Assembly (NCBI RefSeq): GCF_019061145.1
Contig: NZ_JAHQZS010000006.1
Coordinates: 124,001 to 188,000 of the forward strand
Origin: Anianabacter salinae
Lineage (GTDB): Bacteria > Pseudomonadota > Alphaproteobacteria > Rhodobacterales > Rhodobacteraceae
DNA: 64,000 nucleotides
Reading direction: 5' to 3'
Under the pieces are notes generated by a model. It saw nothing but the letters and a program-made list of their open reading frames with translations, did not search any database and had not been told where the DNA came from. How positions within the stretch are numbered: the first letter of the stretch is position 1; every line of letters starts with the position of its first letter. Below, in pieces: positions 1-8,767 of the stretch. The position numbers were made by a program, and so were the translations under genes.

Positions 1-1
1 C

Positions 2-238
2 ATCGGTCCGGGCATGGTTGGCATCGGCGAGATCTCTGACGCCGTTCCGGCCGAGGTGAAGGCCGAGGCGCTGGCGCTCAAGGACGCGATCGCGGCGGGC
101 GACTACCACCCCTTCACCGGCCCGATCAACAAGCAGGACGGCAGCGTCTGGCTCGCCGAGGGCGAGACCGCCGATGACGGCACGCTTCTGGGCATGGATT
201 TCTACGTCGAAGGTCTGACCGGCGAAATCCCGAACTGA
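2..238 (+). CDS. BMP-family ABC transporter substrate-binding protein, C-terminal fragment
   Basis: The reading frame is open from the window edge to TGA at 236-238, so only the last 78 or so residues are present. The end contains FTGPINKQDG, an acidic turn and FYVEGLTGEIPN, which match the C-terminal closing strand of BMP/Med-type periplasmic lipoproteins that deliver purine nucleosides or related ligands to an ABC importer. The N-terminus, lipobox and ligand pocket lie outside the window, so the substrate cannot be judged. Purine deaminases at 8.8-11.9 kb make a purine-related ligand plausible, but that is inference. A hairpin terminator follows directly. Confidence 0.75.
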   Translation: MGPGMVGIGEISDAVPAEVKAEALALKDAIAAGDYHPFTGPINKQDGSVWLAEGETADDGTLLGMDFYVEGLTGEIPN

Positions 239-261
239 TCCTCGATCAACGCGATCAGACA

Positions 262-290
262 GGCCCGTCCCCGAAAGGGGGCGGGTCTTT
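262..290 (+). terminator. Rho-independent terminator after the BMP-family gene
   Basis: A 9-bp stem (264-272 with 277-285, one G-U pair) encloses a GAAA tetraloop and is followed by TCTTT. It lies 25 bases after the stop of the substrate-binding gene and before the stop of the opposing phosphoesterase gene, so it probably separates converging transcripts. Confidence 0.75.
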
Positions 291-310
291 GCGTGTTCGG
301 CACACCGCGG

Positions 311-1111
311 TCATCTCTGGCGCGGGCGTGCGCCTTTCCAGCCTGTCTCTGCGCGGTCGAACACCATCTCGCCCGACGGCGCAAAGACCGCATCCGCCCC
401 GGCGCGCCAGACCTCGATGCCGATGCGCGCGCGCGACAACGTGAGCAGGTTAAAGGTGTTCGTCTCACCTCGCAGCCGGGTCGACAGCCCCGTGCCCGCC
501 TGCACGAACAACAGGCCCGGCGCGGCAAGAAACGGCGCGGCAAAGGCGTTGTGCAGATGGCCCGACAGGACGATGTCGGCGCCCGCATCCTCGAGCGCGC
601 GCAGCGCCTTGCCCGCCCCCTTCATCAGCCGCTTCTGGGTCTCGGGACCGTGTTCCAGCGGATGATGCAGGACCACCACGCGCACCCTCTCGCCCGCATC
701 AGAAAAGGCCGCCGCGACGCGCGCGCGGTGGCGCCCGCGAAACCGCCCGCGCTGCCAGGAAAACCGGTTCACGGTATTGATCCCCACCATCCGCAGATCG
801 GGGGTGTCGTGCCGTGGCTCCAACTCATGGGCGATGGCCTCGCGGTAGCGCACCCAGGGGCGCAGGAACCGCACCAGCACGTTGTCGAGCGGGGTGTCAT
901 GGTTCCCCGGAACCGCAAAAACGGGCGGCTCCAGCCGGTTCAGAAAGCGCCGCGCCCGGTCGAATTGCGACACCCGCGCGCGCTGGGTGAAATCACCCGA
1001 CACGACGACCATGTCGGGTGCGAGCCGGTTGACCGTTTCGATCAGCGGGTCCGCCAGATCGTCCCGGTCGCGGCCGAAGTGAAGGTCGGACAGGTGCACC
1101 AGCCGCGTCAT
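311..1111 (-). CDS. Metallophosphoesterase (calcineurin-like, cyclic-nucleotide/UDP-sugar hydrolase type)
   Basis: A 266-residue protein with the full calcineurin-like metal set: HLSDLHFG near residues 6-13 (D9, H11), SGDFT (D40), GNHD at 69-72, a VLHHP histidine and a SGHLHN motif towards the C-terminus. Such enzymes use two metal ions to cleave phosphomonoesters or phosphodiesters; the substrate here is unknown. I start at the ATG at 1111 because it overlaps the stop of the upstream lipid-kinase gene as ATGA, showing translational coupling. An upstream in-frame start at 1186 would place about 75 bases inside the kinase gene. No signal peptide is visible, so it should be cytoplasmic. Pairing with a lipid kinase suggests a role in phospholipid turnover, which is inference. 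Confidence 0.85.
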   Translation of the reverse strand: MTRLVHLSDLHFGRDRDDLADPLIETVNRLAPDMVVVSGDFTQRARVSQFDRARRFLNRLEPPVFAVPGNHDTPLDNVLVRFLRPWVRYREAIAHELEPRHDTPDLRMVGINTVNRFSWQRGRFRGRHRARVAAAFSDAGERVRVVVLHHPLEHGPETQKRLMKGAGKALRALEDAGADIVLSGHLHNAFAAPFLAAPGLLFVQAGTGLSTRLRGETNTFNLLTLSRARIGIEVWRAGADAVFAPSGEMVFDRAETGWKGARPRQR

Positions 1112-2046
1112 GCCACCCCGTTCGGGACGATGATGCGAAGCGGGCGGTCCGACATGCGGAACTCGAACGGGCTGGGGGCGATGCACTTTTCGCCGTCAAA
1201 CGCCAAGAGCGCCTTGCGCCGCTTCACCCGCCAGACCGTCAGGCTGCTTGCTTTCAGCAGCTCGTAATCCTCGCCTTCCTCGCTGGCGCGCCGCAGCAGC
1301 CGCCAGGTCAGCCAGAACAGTTGCCGCCGCCCCTGCGCCCGCGCCACCAGCACGGCGAAGCCGTCGTCGTGGATGGCATCGCCCCCGTTCAGGCCGAAGC
1401 GTTCCAGCTGAAACGTCGAGCGTGCGATGAACACCAGCGCCGTGCGGCGGTGCAGGGTCTCTCCAGCCACGTCGATCTCAAGCAGCATCGGGCGCTGAAA
1501 CCGCAGGAAGGTCTTGAGCACGGACCAGTGCGCGGCGATCCGGCGGCGGCCCCAGCGGCGATAGACCGTCTCGCGCTCGCGCAGGATGGCCGGGTAGATG
1601 CCAAGCGAGGCGTTGTTGAGAAACACCCGGTCATTGACCATCCCGACGCTGATGTCATGGGGCGCCCCGTCGAGGATCTGCTGCGCCGCCTCTCGCGGGT
1701 CTTCCGACAGGCCCAGCCCGCGCGAGAAGTAGTTGAACGTGCCCAGAGGCAGAACCGCCATCGACACATCGGCCCCAAGTGCGGCATCGGCGACGGCCAT
1801 CACGGTTCCGTCGCCCCCCGCCGCGACGATCAGGTCGGCGCCGCCTTGCACCGCGCGGTGCACGACGCTTGCCATGTCCTCGCGCCCCGGTCGCCATATC
1901 ATCCGCGTTGCGCGGTCGCCGAACACGTCCATCGCCGCGTCGATGGCGCCGCGATCACGGCGGTTGGTGCCCGAGGCGCGGTTGGCGACGAGGACGATCT
2001 TTCGGAAGGGCACAGCCGGGGGCTGCGGGTCGGGCAAAGCGGACAT
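1108..2046 (-). CDS. Diacylglycerol/lipid kinase family protein
   Basis: A 312-residue protein with the DAGK catalytic N-domain: IVLVANRASG near residue 17, the nucleotide-binding GGDGT at 77-81, and PLGTFNYFSR at 100-109, a variant of the usual PLGTxNDFAR. The C-terminal half is the beta-rich domain common to YegS/DgkB-type soluble lipid kinases. It would phosphorylate diacylglycerol or a related lipid with ATP at the inner membrane face; the exact lipid cannot be told. I chose the ATG at 2046 (MSALPDP) rather than 2091, since the extra 15 residues are basic and look non-homologous. It is first in a two-gene unit with the phosphoesterase (ATGA overlap at 1108-1111). Confidence 0.85.
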   Translation of the reverse strand: MSALPDPQPPAVPFRKIVLVANRASGTNRRDRGAIDAAMDVFGDRATRMIWRPGREDMASVVHRAVQGGADLIVAAGGDGTVMAVADAALGADVSMAVLPLGTFNYFSRGLGLSEDPREAAQQILDGAPHDISVGMVNDRVFLNNASLGIYPAILRERETVYRRWGRRRIAAHWSVLKTFLRFQRPMLLEIDVAGETLHRRTALVFIARSTFQLERFGLNGGDAIHDDGFAVLVARAQGRRQLFWLTWRLLRRASEEGEDYELLKASSLTVWRVKRRKALLAFDGEKCIAPSPFEFRMSDRPLRIIVPNGVA

Positions 2047-2108
2047 CCACGGGTCTCCTGATGCGCAGCGGGAACGCGCGGGGGCAGGCAATGGTTGCCG
2101 TGAAACGC

Positions 2109-2136
2109 AAAACGGCGCCCCGGGGGGGGCGCCGTT
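2109..2136 (-). terminator. Rho-independent terminator after yebC
   Basis: A perfect 11-bp stem (2111-2121 with 2126-2136) with a 4-base loop; on the minus strand it is followed by TTTTGCG, a short T tract. It begins 22 bases beyond the yebC stop. Confidence 0.8.
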
Positions 2137-2157
2137 CCAGTCCAGTCCTGCCGGAAA

Positions 2158-2904
2158 TCAGCCGCCGAGTTGCTCCATCACCTCGTCGGACATCTCGACG
2201 TTCGAGGTCACGCGCTGAACGTCGTCGTCGTCTTCCAGCGCCTCGATCAGCTTGAACAGCTTTTCGGCATCCTCAAGCCCGAGTTCGGTCGTCGTCGTGG
2301 GCCGCCAGATCAGCTTGGTCGATTCGGATTCGCCCAGCTGGTCCTCCAGCGCGGCTGACACCTCGTTCAGGTCGGTGTCGGCGCAATAGATCACATGGCC
2401 ATCGTCCGAGCTTTCGACATCCTCGGCGCCCGCTTCAATGGCGGCCATCATCACGTCATCCGCGCTGCCGACGCTGGCCGGAAAGACGATCTCGCCCTTG
2501 CGGTCGAACATGAAGCTGACCGAGCCGGTTTCACCAAGGTTGCCGCCGTTCTTGCCAAAGGTCGACCGCACGGTCGATGCGGTGCGGTTGCGGTTGTCGG
2601 TCATCGCCTCGACGATCACCGCAACGCCGTTCGGGCCATAGCCCTCGTAGCGGATTTCCTCGTAGTTATCGCCCTCGCCGCCGATGGCCTTCTTGATGGC
2701 GCGGTCGATGTTGTCCTTGGGCATTGACTGCGACTTGGCCTCTTTCACGGCAAGGCGCAGGCGCGGGTTCTTGTCGGGATCGGGATCGCCCATCTTGGCC
2801 GCGACCGTGATCTCTTTCGAGAATTTCGAGAACAGCTTGGATCGCACCGCATCCTGACGTCCCTTGCGGTGCTGGATGTTCGCCCATTTAGAATGGCCTG
2901 CCAT
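2158..2904 (-). CDS. yebC: YebC/PmpR-family translation-associated protein
   Basis: A 248-residue protein starting [18 protein letters not shown], the near-invariant N-terminus of the YebC/TACO1 family, with the expected [12 protein letters not shown] and EGYGPNGVA segments. Family members were long annotated as transcription regulators; more recent work links them to translation of difficult sequences and to mitochondrial translation (TACO1). The gene is monocistronic: 108 bases separate it from the SLC13 gene, and a strong hairpin follows it. Full length, no anomalies. Confidence 0.95.
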   Translation of the reverse strand: MAGHSKWANIQHRKGRQDAVRSKLFSKFSKEITVAAKMGDPDPDKNPRLRLAVKEAKSQSMPKDNIDRAIKKAIGGEGDNYEEIRYEGYGPNGVAVIVEAMTDNRNRTASTVRSTFGKNGGNLGETGSVSFMFDRKGEIVFPASVGSADDVMMAAIEAGAEDVESSDDGHVIYCADTDLNEVSAALEDQLGESESTKLIWRPTTTTELGLEDAEKLFKLIEALEDDDDVQRVTSNVEMSDEVMEQLGG

Positions 2905-3012
2905 GACCCTTTTCCCTTCGGTCCTTCGATGAACGGGCGGGGTATAGCCCGCGCCCGTGCGCGCGGCAATCCCGTGTTGCAGGCGCGCAGGCGTCGCCCG
3001 CCCAGCCCGGCC

Positions 3013-4791
3013 CTACAGCGGCCAGAACAGCGGAATGACGGCAGAGGCGATCAGCCCCATCGACAGGTTCAGCGGCACACCGACCTTCAGGAAATCGGTG
3101 AACCGATAGCCGCCGGGTCCGTAGACAAGCGTATTGGTCTGATAGCCGATGGGCGTGGCAAAGGCCGCCGAGGCGGCGATCATCACGGCGACCACTAGCG
3201 GGCGCGGATCGACACCGATGGCCTGCGCCAGGCTGATCGCGATGGGTGTGACGACCACCGCGACCGCGTTGTTCGTCACCGCTTCGGTCAGGACCGAAGT
3301 CAGCAGGTAGATCGACCAGATGATGAAGAACGGCGGCAGCGTCTCGATATAGGGGGCGACGCCCGCGACGATCAGCTCGACCGCGCCCGACGCCTGCAGC
3401 CCCGCGCCGACCGCGAGCATCGCGAAGATCAGCGCAAGAAGCCGCCCCTCGACGAACGAGAACGCCTCTTCCGCGTCGACGCAGCCGGTCAGGAACACCA
3501 CCGTGACCGCCGTGACTGCCAGCGCAAGGATCGGTGCCACGCCCAGCGCGGACAGCCCCACGATCCCCAGAAGCGCCAGCACCGCGATGGGCGCATGGCC
3601 GCGCCGGAACGCCCGCGCGGACGGTCGGGCGATGTCGACAAGGCCCATGTCGGCGGCAAGGCGCTGGATGTCCTCGGGCGCGCCCTCCAGAAGCAGGGTG
3701 TCGCCGACCCGCACTACGAGGTCGTCCAGCTGTCGCCCGATGTTCTGGTTCCTGCGGTGCACCGCCAGCGGATAGACCCCGTAACGGCGGCGCAGACGCA
3801 GCGCGCCCAGCGACCGGCCGACCATGCGGCACCCGGGGGAAATCAACACCTCGACCGTCGTCGTCTCGACCGAGGACAGCTTGTCGACCATGCGCAACTG
3901 CTTGTTCTGCTGAAGGCCCAAAAGCTCTGCCATCTCGGTGCGCAGGACGACCCGGTCGCCGGGCTGCAACGTCACGTCCGTCAGGTTGCGCCGCAGCGAG
4001 GCATCGCCGCGCAGCACGTCGATCAGGCGCACGCCTTCACGCTTGAACAGGTCGATGTCCTGGACGGTCTCGCCGATCAGCGCGCTGTCCTCGGGCACGG
4101 CGACCTCGGTGAAGAACTTCATCCGGCTCTTGTCGGAAAGAAGCGAGGCCATGCTGTCACGCTGCGGCAGCAGGTGACGCCCGATGAAGGCGAGATAGGC
4201 CATGCCCCAGACCACCACGACGATCCCCACCGGCGTCACCTCGAAGATCGTGAACGGCTCCAGCCCCTGCGCGCGGGCCACACCGTCGACCAGAAGGTTG
4301 GTCGAGGTGCCGATCAGCGTCAGCGTGCCGCCAAGGATCGCGCCATAGCTGAGCGGGATCAGCAGCTTGGACACCGGCAGCTTCAGCTTGCGCGCCAATT
4401 GGACGAAGACCGGGATCATCACCACGACGACCGGCGTGTTCGACACGATCGCCGACGACAGCACGACGAACACCATCAACGCGATGAGCGCCAGCGTCGC
4501 GTTCCGGTCGGCCAGCCGCTCGGCGGCCTGTGTGAACCATTCCAGCGCGCCGGTGCGCACCAGCGCGCCCATCACGATGAACATCGCCGCAATGGTCCAG
4601 GGCGCGGGGTTGGACAGGACGGCAAGCCCGTCGTCGTAGGGCAAAAGCCCCAGCACCAGCATCGCGGTTGCCCCGGCGATCGCGGTCACCTCGGTCGGAA
4701 ACACCTCGCGCACGAACAACGCGAACATCACGCCGACGACCACCAGCGCAAGGATCGCCTCTGTCATCGGATCGAAGGTGAATGGATGCAT
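3013..4791 (-). CDS. SLC13/DASS-family anion permease with two TrkA-C (RCK-C) domains
   Basis: About 592 residues: a first bundle of membrane helices, then two RCK-C-like regulatory domains in the middle (the first centred on DSALIGETVQDIDLFKREGV and QPGDRVVLR, the second on SPGCRMVGRSLGALRLRRRYG and VGDTLLLEG), then a second helix bundle. This layout is typical of bacterial SLC13 permeases for dicarboxylates, sulfate or other anions. The signature SNTPVVVVMIPV lies in the first bundle. The substrate cannot be assigned. The start is uncertain: ATGs at 4824, 4791 and 4767 are in frame, none with a clear ribosome site; 4824 would overlap the EamA gene by 11 bases. It is last in the mgtE-to-SLC13 minus-strand string. 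Confidence 0.82.
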   Translation of the reverse strand: MHPFTFDPMTEAILALVVVGVMFALFVREVFPTEVTAIAGATAMLVLGLLPYDDGLAVLSNPAPWTIAAMFIVMGALVRTGALEWFTQAAERLADRNATLALIALMVFVVLSSAIVSNTPVVVVMIPVFVQLARKLKLPVSKLLIPLSYGAILGGTLTLIGTSTNLLVDGVARAQGLEPFTIFEVTPVGIVVVVWGMAYLAFIGRHLLPQRDSMASLLSDKSRMKFFTEVAVPEDSALIGETVQDIDLFKREGVRLIDVLRGDASLRRNLTDVTLQPGDRVVLRTEMAELLGLQQNKQLRMVDKLSSVETTTVEVLISPGCRMVGRSLGALRLRRRYGVYPLAVHRRNQNIGRQLDDLVVRVGDTLLLEGAPEDIQRLAADMGLVDIARPSARAFRRGHAPIAVLALLGIVGLSALGVAPILALAVTAVTVVFLTGCVDAEEAFSFVEGRLLALIFAMLAVGAGLQASGAVELIVAGVAPYIETLPPFFIIWSIYLLTSVLTEAVTNNAVAVVVTPIAISLAQAIGVDPRPLVVAVMIAASAAFATPIGYQTNTLVYGPGGYRFTDFLKVGVPLNLSMGLIASAVIPLFWPL

Positions 4792-4813
4792 GCGCGTTGG
4801 TCCGACTGGCCGA

Positions 4814-5746
4814 TCAGACCGCATCCTGACGGCTTGGGGCGGGCTCTACAAGCGGCAGAACGGGCCGCGGCTGGACCAGGAACATGCCAAGGACCATCAG
4901 CGCCAGCGCGGTCCAGATCGCGCCGGTATATTGCTCTCCCAGCAGCAGGATCGCCCAGAGCACGCCAAAGCCGGTGACAAGATAGGACACCTGCACCGCG
5001 AATACCGATCCGGCGCGGCCGATCAGCCAGAAATAGCTGGTGTAGACAACGGCGTGCACCAGCGACGAGGCCAGGATTGCCCAGTCGGGGCCGCGCCACA
5101 CATGCAGCGGATCGATGAAGGTGGCGCTGGCCATCGCGGCAGGCAGGGCAAGAACGGCCCCGATCACCGAGGCACCGAACAGCAGTTCAACCGGGTCCAG
5201 CCCCGCCGTGCCGAACCGGGCGATCCCGTTGCCTTCAAGCGCGTAGCAGATCGGCGCGATCATCGCGAGCGGGACAAAGGCCGCCATCGCCGGATCGGGA
5301 AGGCTGGCCTCGGGCACCGTCAGGATCAGCACCCCCACAAGGCCGGTCATCAGCCCTGCAAGCCGCCCCCAGGCGAACCGGTCAAGACCGAAGGCCAACG
5401 CGACCGGGAAGGCGATCATCGGGACAGCCGACAGAAGGATCGACAGGACACCCGCAGGCAGATACACCGCCGCCTGGTAGCTGGCCGTGTTCGGCAGGAC
5501 GGTTCCGATCAGAGCGATAACGGTGCAGGCGAACAGCCGCGCGCGCGTGACGCGCGGCCAGCGCCCGCGCACCAGCAGGATCGCCCCAAGACAGACCGCG
5601 CCGATCACAAGTTGCCAGAAGATGATGCCGAAATTGCGGTAGCCTTCGCTGACCGCGATCTTGGCCAGCGGCTGTGTCACGCCCCAGCCCGCCCCCAGAA
5701 CGACGAGCGCCAGCACCAGAAGCGCCCGCTCGCGCAGGGTCGTCAT
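4814..5746 (-). CDS. EamA/DMT-family transporter
   Basis: A 310-residue, very hydrophobic protein (start MTTLRERALLVLALV) with about ten helices in two EamA repeats; the WGVTQPLAKIAV segment in helix 1 and the RFAWGRLAGLMTGLVGVLIL segment before helix 5 are typical of the drug/metabolite exporter superfamily. The start codon overlaps the stop of the phosphodiesterase gene as ATGA (5743-5746), which fixes the start. Substrate unknown; the family exports amino acids, nucleosides and other metabolites. Confidence 0.88.
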   Translation of the reverse strand: MTTLRERALLVLALVVLGAGWGVTQPLAKIAVSEGYRNFGIIFWQLVIGAVCLGAILLVRGRWPRVTRARLFACTVIALIGTVLPNTASYQAAVYLPAGVLSILLSAVPMIAFPVALAFGLDRFAWGRLAGLMTGLVGVLILTVPEASLPDPAMAAFVPLAMIAPICYALEGNGIARFGTAGLDPVELLFGASVIGAVLALPAAMASATFIDPLHVWRGPDWAILASSLVHAVVYTSYFWLIGRAGSVFAVQVSYLVTGFGVLWAILLLGEQYTGAIWTALALMVLGMFLVQPRPVLPLVEPAPSRQDAV

Positions 5747-6552
5747 GCGCCGGGACTCAGCCTGCCGCCGTCGCGGATCATCTCGGCGCGCAGGGCCTTG
5801 CCGGTGCGGTCGTCGGTCTCGACGAACAGGCCCGACAGCGTCGCCTCTCCCACCGCAGGCTCGAACCGGCCCTTGGACATGCCGGTGATGAAGCGGCGCA
5901 GCGGTTCGGCCTTGTCCATGCCGATCACCGAATTGTAGTCGCCGCACATGCCCGCATCGGTCTGGTAGGCGGTGCCGCCCGGCAGGATCATCGCATCCGC
6001 CGTCGGGACATGGGTGTGCGTGCCCACCACCACCGACGCGCGCCCGTCGCAGAAATGGCCCATCGCCATCTTCTCGGACGTCGCCTCGCAGTGCATGTCC
6101 ACCAGGACGGCGTTCGCCTGCCCGCCCATCGGATAGGTCCGCAGCACCTGGTCGACCGCCGAGAAGGGATCGTCGAAGGCGCGCTTCATGAACACCTGCC
6201 CCAAGACCTGCAGGACCAGCACCTTGCGGCCGCCCGGCACCTCGAACAGCCGGTGCCCGCGCCCCGGCGCGACCTTGGCATAATTGAGCGGGCGCAGGAT
6301 GCGGCTGTTGCCCTCGACCTCGGTCAGCATGTCCTTCTGGTCGAAGGCATGGTCGCCCAGCGTGACGCAATCGGTGCCCGCGTCGAAGATCGCCTTGGCG
6401 TGGTCCTTGGACAGACCGTGCCCGGACGTCGCATTCTCGCCGTTCACGACAACGAAATCGGCGCCGAGCCGGGCCCGCAAGGGGCCAAGCCGGTCGGTGA
6501 TCGCGGAGCGCCCCGCGCGGCCCATGACATCGCCGAGAAAGAGGATTTTCAT
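5743..6552 (-). CDS. YmdB-type metallophosphoesterase (TIGR00282, 2',3'-cyclic phosphodiesterase)
   Basis: A 269-residue enzyme beginning MKILFLGDVMGRAGR, with the metal and active-site motifs of the TIGR00282 family: D8, VVNGENA around 40, TLGDHAFD, the VVGTHTHVPTAD histidines and TDAGMCG. In Bacillus the homologue YmdB hydrolyses 2',3'-cyclic nucleotides and affects biofilm and sporulation; the role in alphaproteobacteria is not settled. It lies between the folate-salvage gene and an EamA gene, coupled to the latter by ATGA. A Rhodobacterales-type intergenic repeat lies just upstream (6616-6675). Confidence 0.9.
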   Translation of the reverse strand: MKILFLGDVMGRAGRSAITDRLGPLRARLGADFVVVNGENATSGHGLSKDHAKAIFDAGTDCVTLGDHAFDQKDMLTEVEGNSRILRPLNYAKVAPGRGHRLFEVPGGRKVLVLQVLGQVFMKRAFDDPFSAVDQVLRTYPMGGQANAVLVDMHCEATSEKMAMGHFCDGRASVVVGTHTHVPTADAMILPGGTAYQTDAGMCGDYNSVIGMDKAEPLRRFITGMSKGRFEPAVGEATLSGLFVETDDRTGKALRAEMIRDGGRLSPGA

Positions 6553-6615
6553 GCGATCGGAGGTAACGGTCGGCGCGGCGGAGGGCAAGAACGGTTTCAG
6601 GCGGGCGCGGCGGGT

Positions 6616-6675
6616 GGCCAAGGCTGGGGGGCTCTGCCCCCCAGACCCCCCGGAGGTATTTATGGACCAAAGATG
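6616..6675. repeat. Intergenic repeat, copy 1 (Rhodobacterales-type GC-rich hairpin element)
   Basis: The element has an inner hairpin CTGGGGGG CTCT GCCCCCCAG, then ACCCCCCGGAGG, then a conserved tail ending ACCAAAGATG. The same order recurs at 21934-22031, where the inner part is interrupted. I recall similar sequences between genes across Rhodobacterales. This copy sits between the cyclo-ligase stop and the phosphodiesterase start on the same strand, so it could attenuate or stabilise the message. Confidence 0.7.
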
Positions 6676-6701
6676 CACACGGGCGGACGACCTGGGGCGG
6701 T

Positions 6702-7259
6702 TCAGAGCGTGATCGTTTCGGCCTCGGTCACGATCATGTCGAGCGGCTGGTCGGTCGGCTCCGTCGGCAGCGCTTCCGTCTCTTGTGCCGCCCAGGCGAA
6801 ACCGATGGCCAGCGTCGGGCGCCGCGCGCGCAGAGCCTCGAGCGTGCGGTCGTAGAAGCCGCCGCCATAGCCAAGGCGTCCGCCCTGCCGGTCGAAGGCC
6901 ACCAGCGGGACGATCAGCACCTCGGGCTCCAGCCAGTCGCCGTCCTGCGGCACCTTTGCGCCGAACGGGCCGTCGATCAGGAAACTGTCGGTCAGCCATT
7001 CGCGGAACTTCAGCGGATGGCCCATCGACTGGATCACCGGCACGGCGACGCGGCAGACCCGCGTCATCCGGCCCATCGCCGGGCGGGGGTCGATCTCGGT
7101 GCGGATCGGAAGGTAGCCCGCGATCACCCTGCCCGCATGCGGCGCCAGTGCCTCGGCGAGGCGGGCGGCCCCGGCGATGCGGTTCCCGGCGTCGAAGGCG
7201 GTCTTGCGGCGTGCGAAGGCGGCCTTGCGCGCCTCGGCCTTGCGGTCCTCGGGGCTCAC
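6702..7259 (-). CDS. 5-formyltetrahydrofolate cyclo-ligase
   Basis: A 185-residue protein with the family hallmark RLGYGGGFYDR at residues 128-138 and the substrate loop PLVAFDRQGG just before it; N-terminal RKAEARKAAFARR is the usual basic helix. It converts 5-formyl-THF to 5,10-methenyl-THF with ATP, recycling folate. The start is GTG, overlapping the mgtE stop as GTGA (7256-7259), so translation is coupled to the magnesium transporter gene. Normal length. Confidence 0.92.
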   Translation of the reverse strand: MSPEDRKAEARKAAFARRKTAFDAGNRIAGAARLAEALAPHAGRVIAGYLPIRTEIDPRPAMGRMTRVCRVAVPVIQSMGHPLKFREWLTDSFLIDGPFGAKVPQDGDWLEPEVLIVPLVAFDRQGGRLGYGGGFYDRTLEALRARRPTLAIGFAWAAQETEALPTEPTDQPLDMIVTEAETITL

Positions 7260-8644
7260 AGCAGGACGATCCCTGCAAGACCGAGGAAGGCGAAGAACCC
7301 CACGACATCGGTCACGGTGGTCACGAAGGCGCCCGAGGCCAGCGCAGGGTCGATGTTCATCCGTTCCAGCACCACCGGGATGCCGATGCCCGCCAGCCCT
7401 GCGACGACAAGATTGATGACCATCGCCGCCGCGATCACCAGCCCAAGCGCCGGAGAGCCGAACCAGATCACCCCGACGACCCCCATCACAACAGCGAAAA
7501 TCACGCCGTTCACGAAGCCCACCGCCACCTCGCGCCGGATCACGCGCCAGACGTTCGATCCGGTCAGGTCGCGCGTGGCGATGGCGCGCACCGCCACGGT
7601 GAGCGCCTGCGTGCCTGCGTTGCCGCCCATCGACGCCACGATCGGCATCAGCACGGCAAGGGCCACGAACTGCGCGATCGTCGCCTCGAACTGCGCGATC
7701 ACCAGCGAGGCGAGGATCGCGGTCACGAGGTTCACCGCCAGCCAGGGCAATCGCTGCTTGGTGGTCTCGATCACCCGGTCCGACAGCGAGCCTTCACCGA
7801 CACCGGCAAGGCGCATGATGTCTTCCTCGTGCTCTTCGTCCAGCACGATCATCGCGTCGTCGATGGTGATGACCCCGACAAGGCGGCCGTCATCGTCCAC
7901 CACCGGGGCGGAGATCAGGTGATACTGGTTGAAGGCGTAGGCGACGTCGCCCTCGTACTGGTTGACCGGGATGGTGCGAAAGCTGTCCTCGACCAGATCC
8001 TTGAGCGGCGTGGCGCGCGGCGCGCCAAGGATCTTGCCCAGCGTGACGTTGCCGGTGGGCCGCATCCGCGGATCGACGAGGATCATGTGGTAGAAGTCTT
8101 CGGGCAGGTCTTCGCGGGCGCGCAGGTAGTCGATGGCCTCGCCCACGGTCCAGTGCTCGGGGCCAGCGACCACCTCGCGCTGCATCAGGCGGCCGGCGGA
8201 GTATTCGGGGTAGGTCAGCGCCTGCTGGACGGCGATCCGGTCGCTGATCTCGAGCGCGCCGAGGATCGCCTCGCGCTGTTCGTCCTCGAGGTCTTCGAGA
8301 AGGTCGACGACATCGTCCGAATCCAGCTCGCGCACCGCGTCGGACAGGGTCTGCGGCGACAGGGCCGCGATGACTTCCTCGCGGATGCTCTCGTCGAGTT
8401 CCGACAGGATCTCGCCGTCGATCTCTTTCTCGTACAGTCGGACGATCTCGCCGCGCTGCTCCTCGCCGACCTGTTCGAGGAGGTCGGCGATGTCGGCCGC
8501 GTGCAGCGGCTCCATCAGTTCGGTCAGGCGCTGGGCGTCCTGATCGTCCACGGCATCGAGGATCGCGCCGACTGTCCGGGCCTCGAGGCTGTAGCCTTCT
8601 TCTTCGCGCACCTCGGGGGGCGTCTCGTCGTCCATGTCCACCAT
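7256..8644 (-). CDS. mgtE: MgtE-family magnesium transporter
   Basis: A 462-residue protein with the three expected parts: an acidic, repeat-rich MgtE N-domain (roughly 1-130, with LHAADIADLLEQV and SDDVVDLLEDL), a CBS pair (about 135-260, including VDDDGRLVGVITIDDAMIVL), and five C-terminal helices with the pore region ASMGGNAGTQALT and FVTTVTDVVGFFAF. It is a Mg2+ channel gated by cytosolic Mg2+ through the N and CBS domains. I start at 8644 because AGAGGG lies at good spacing upstream; an in-frame start at 8704 adds 20 residues without homology. It heads the minus-strand string and is divergent from guaD. Confidence 0.93.
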   Translation of the reverse strand: MVDMDDETPPEVREEEGYSLEARTVGAILDAVDDQDAQRLTELMEPLHAADIADLLEQVGEEQRGEIVRLYEKEIDGEILSELDESIREEVIAALSPQTLSDAVRELDSDDVVDLLEDLEDEQREAILGALEISDRIAVQQALTYPEYSAGRLMQREVVAGPEHWTVGEAIDYLRAREDLPEDFYHMILVDPRMRPTGNVTLGKILGAPRATPLKDLVEDSFRTIPVNQYEGDVAYAFNQYHLISAPVVDDDGRLVGVITIDDAMIVLDEEHEEDIMRLAGVGEGSLSDRVIETTKQRLPWLAVNLVTAILASLVIAQFEATIAQFVALAVLMPIVASMGGNAGTQALTVAVRAIATRDLTGSNVWRVIRREVAVGFVNGVIFAVVMGVVGVIWFGSPALGLVIAAAMVINLVVAGLAGIGIPVVLERMNIDPALASGAFVTTVTDVVGFFAFLGLAGIVLL

Positions 8645-8767
8645 GTTCTGCCCTCTGCTGCCTCCGGACACATCTAGGGCCCGGACCATCCCGTTGACAG
8701 CCACCTGCCCGATTTACCCGGTGGCGAGGCCGGTTTATCGTTCCGGCGCACAACGCGCGAGGGTTCT

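Noticed and set aside
293-1267. Long plus-strand open frame of 324 codons
   Set aside because: It is the reverse-strand shadow of the metallophosphoesterase and lipid-kinase genes, typical of GC-rich coding DNA; its translation is Arg/His/Gln-rich without domains.
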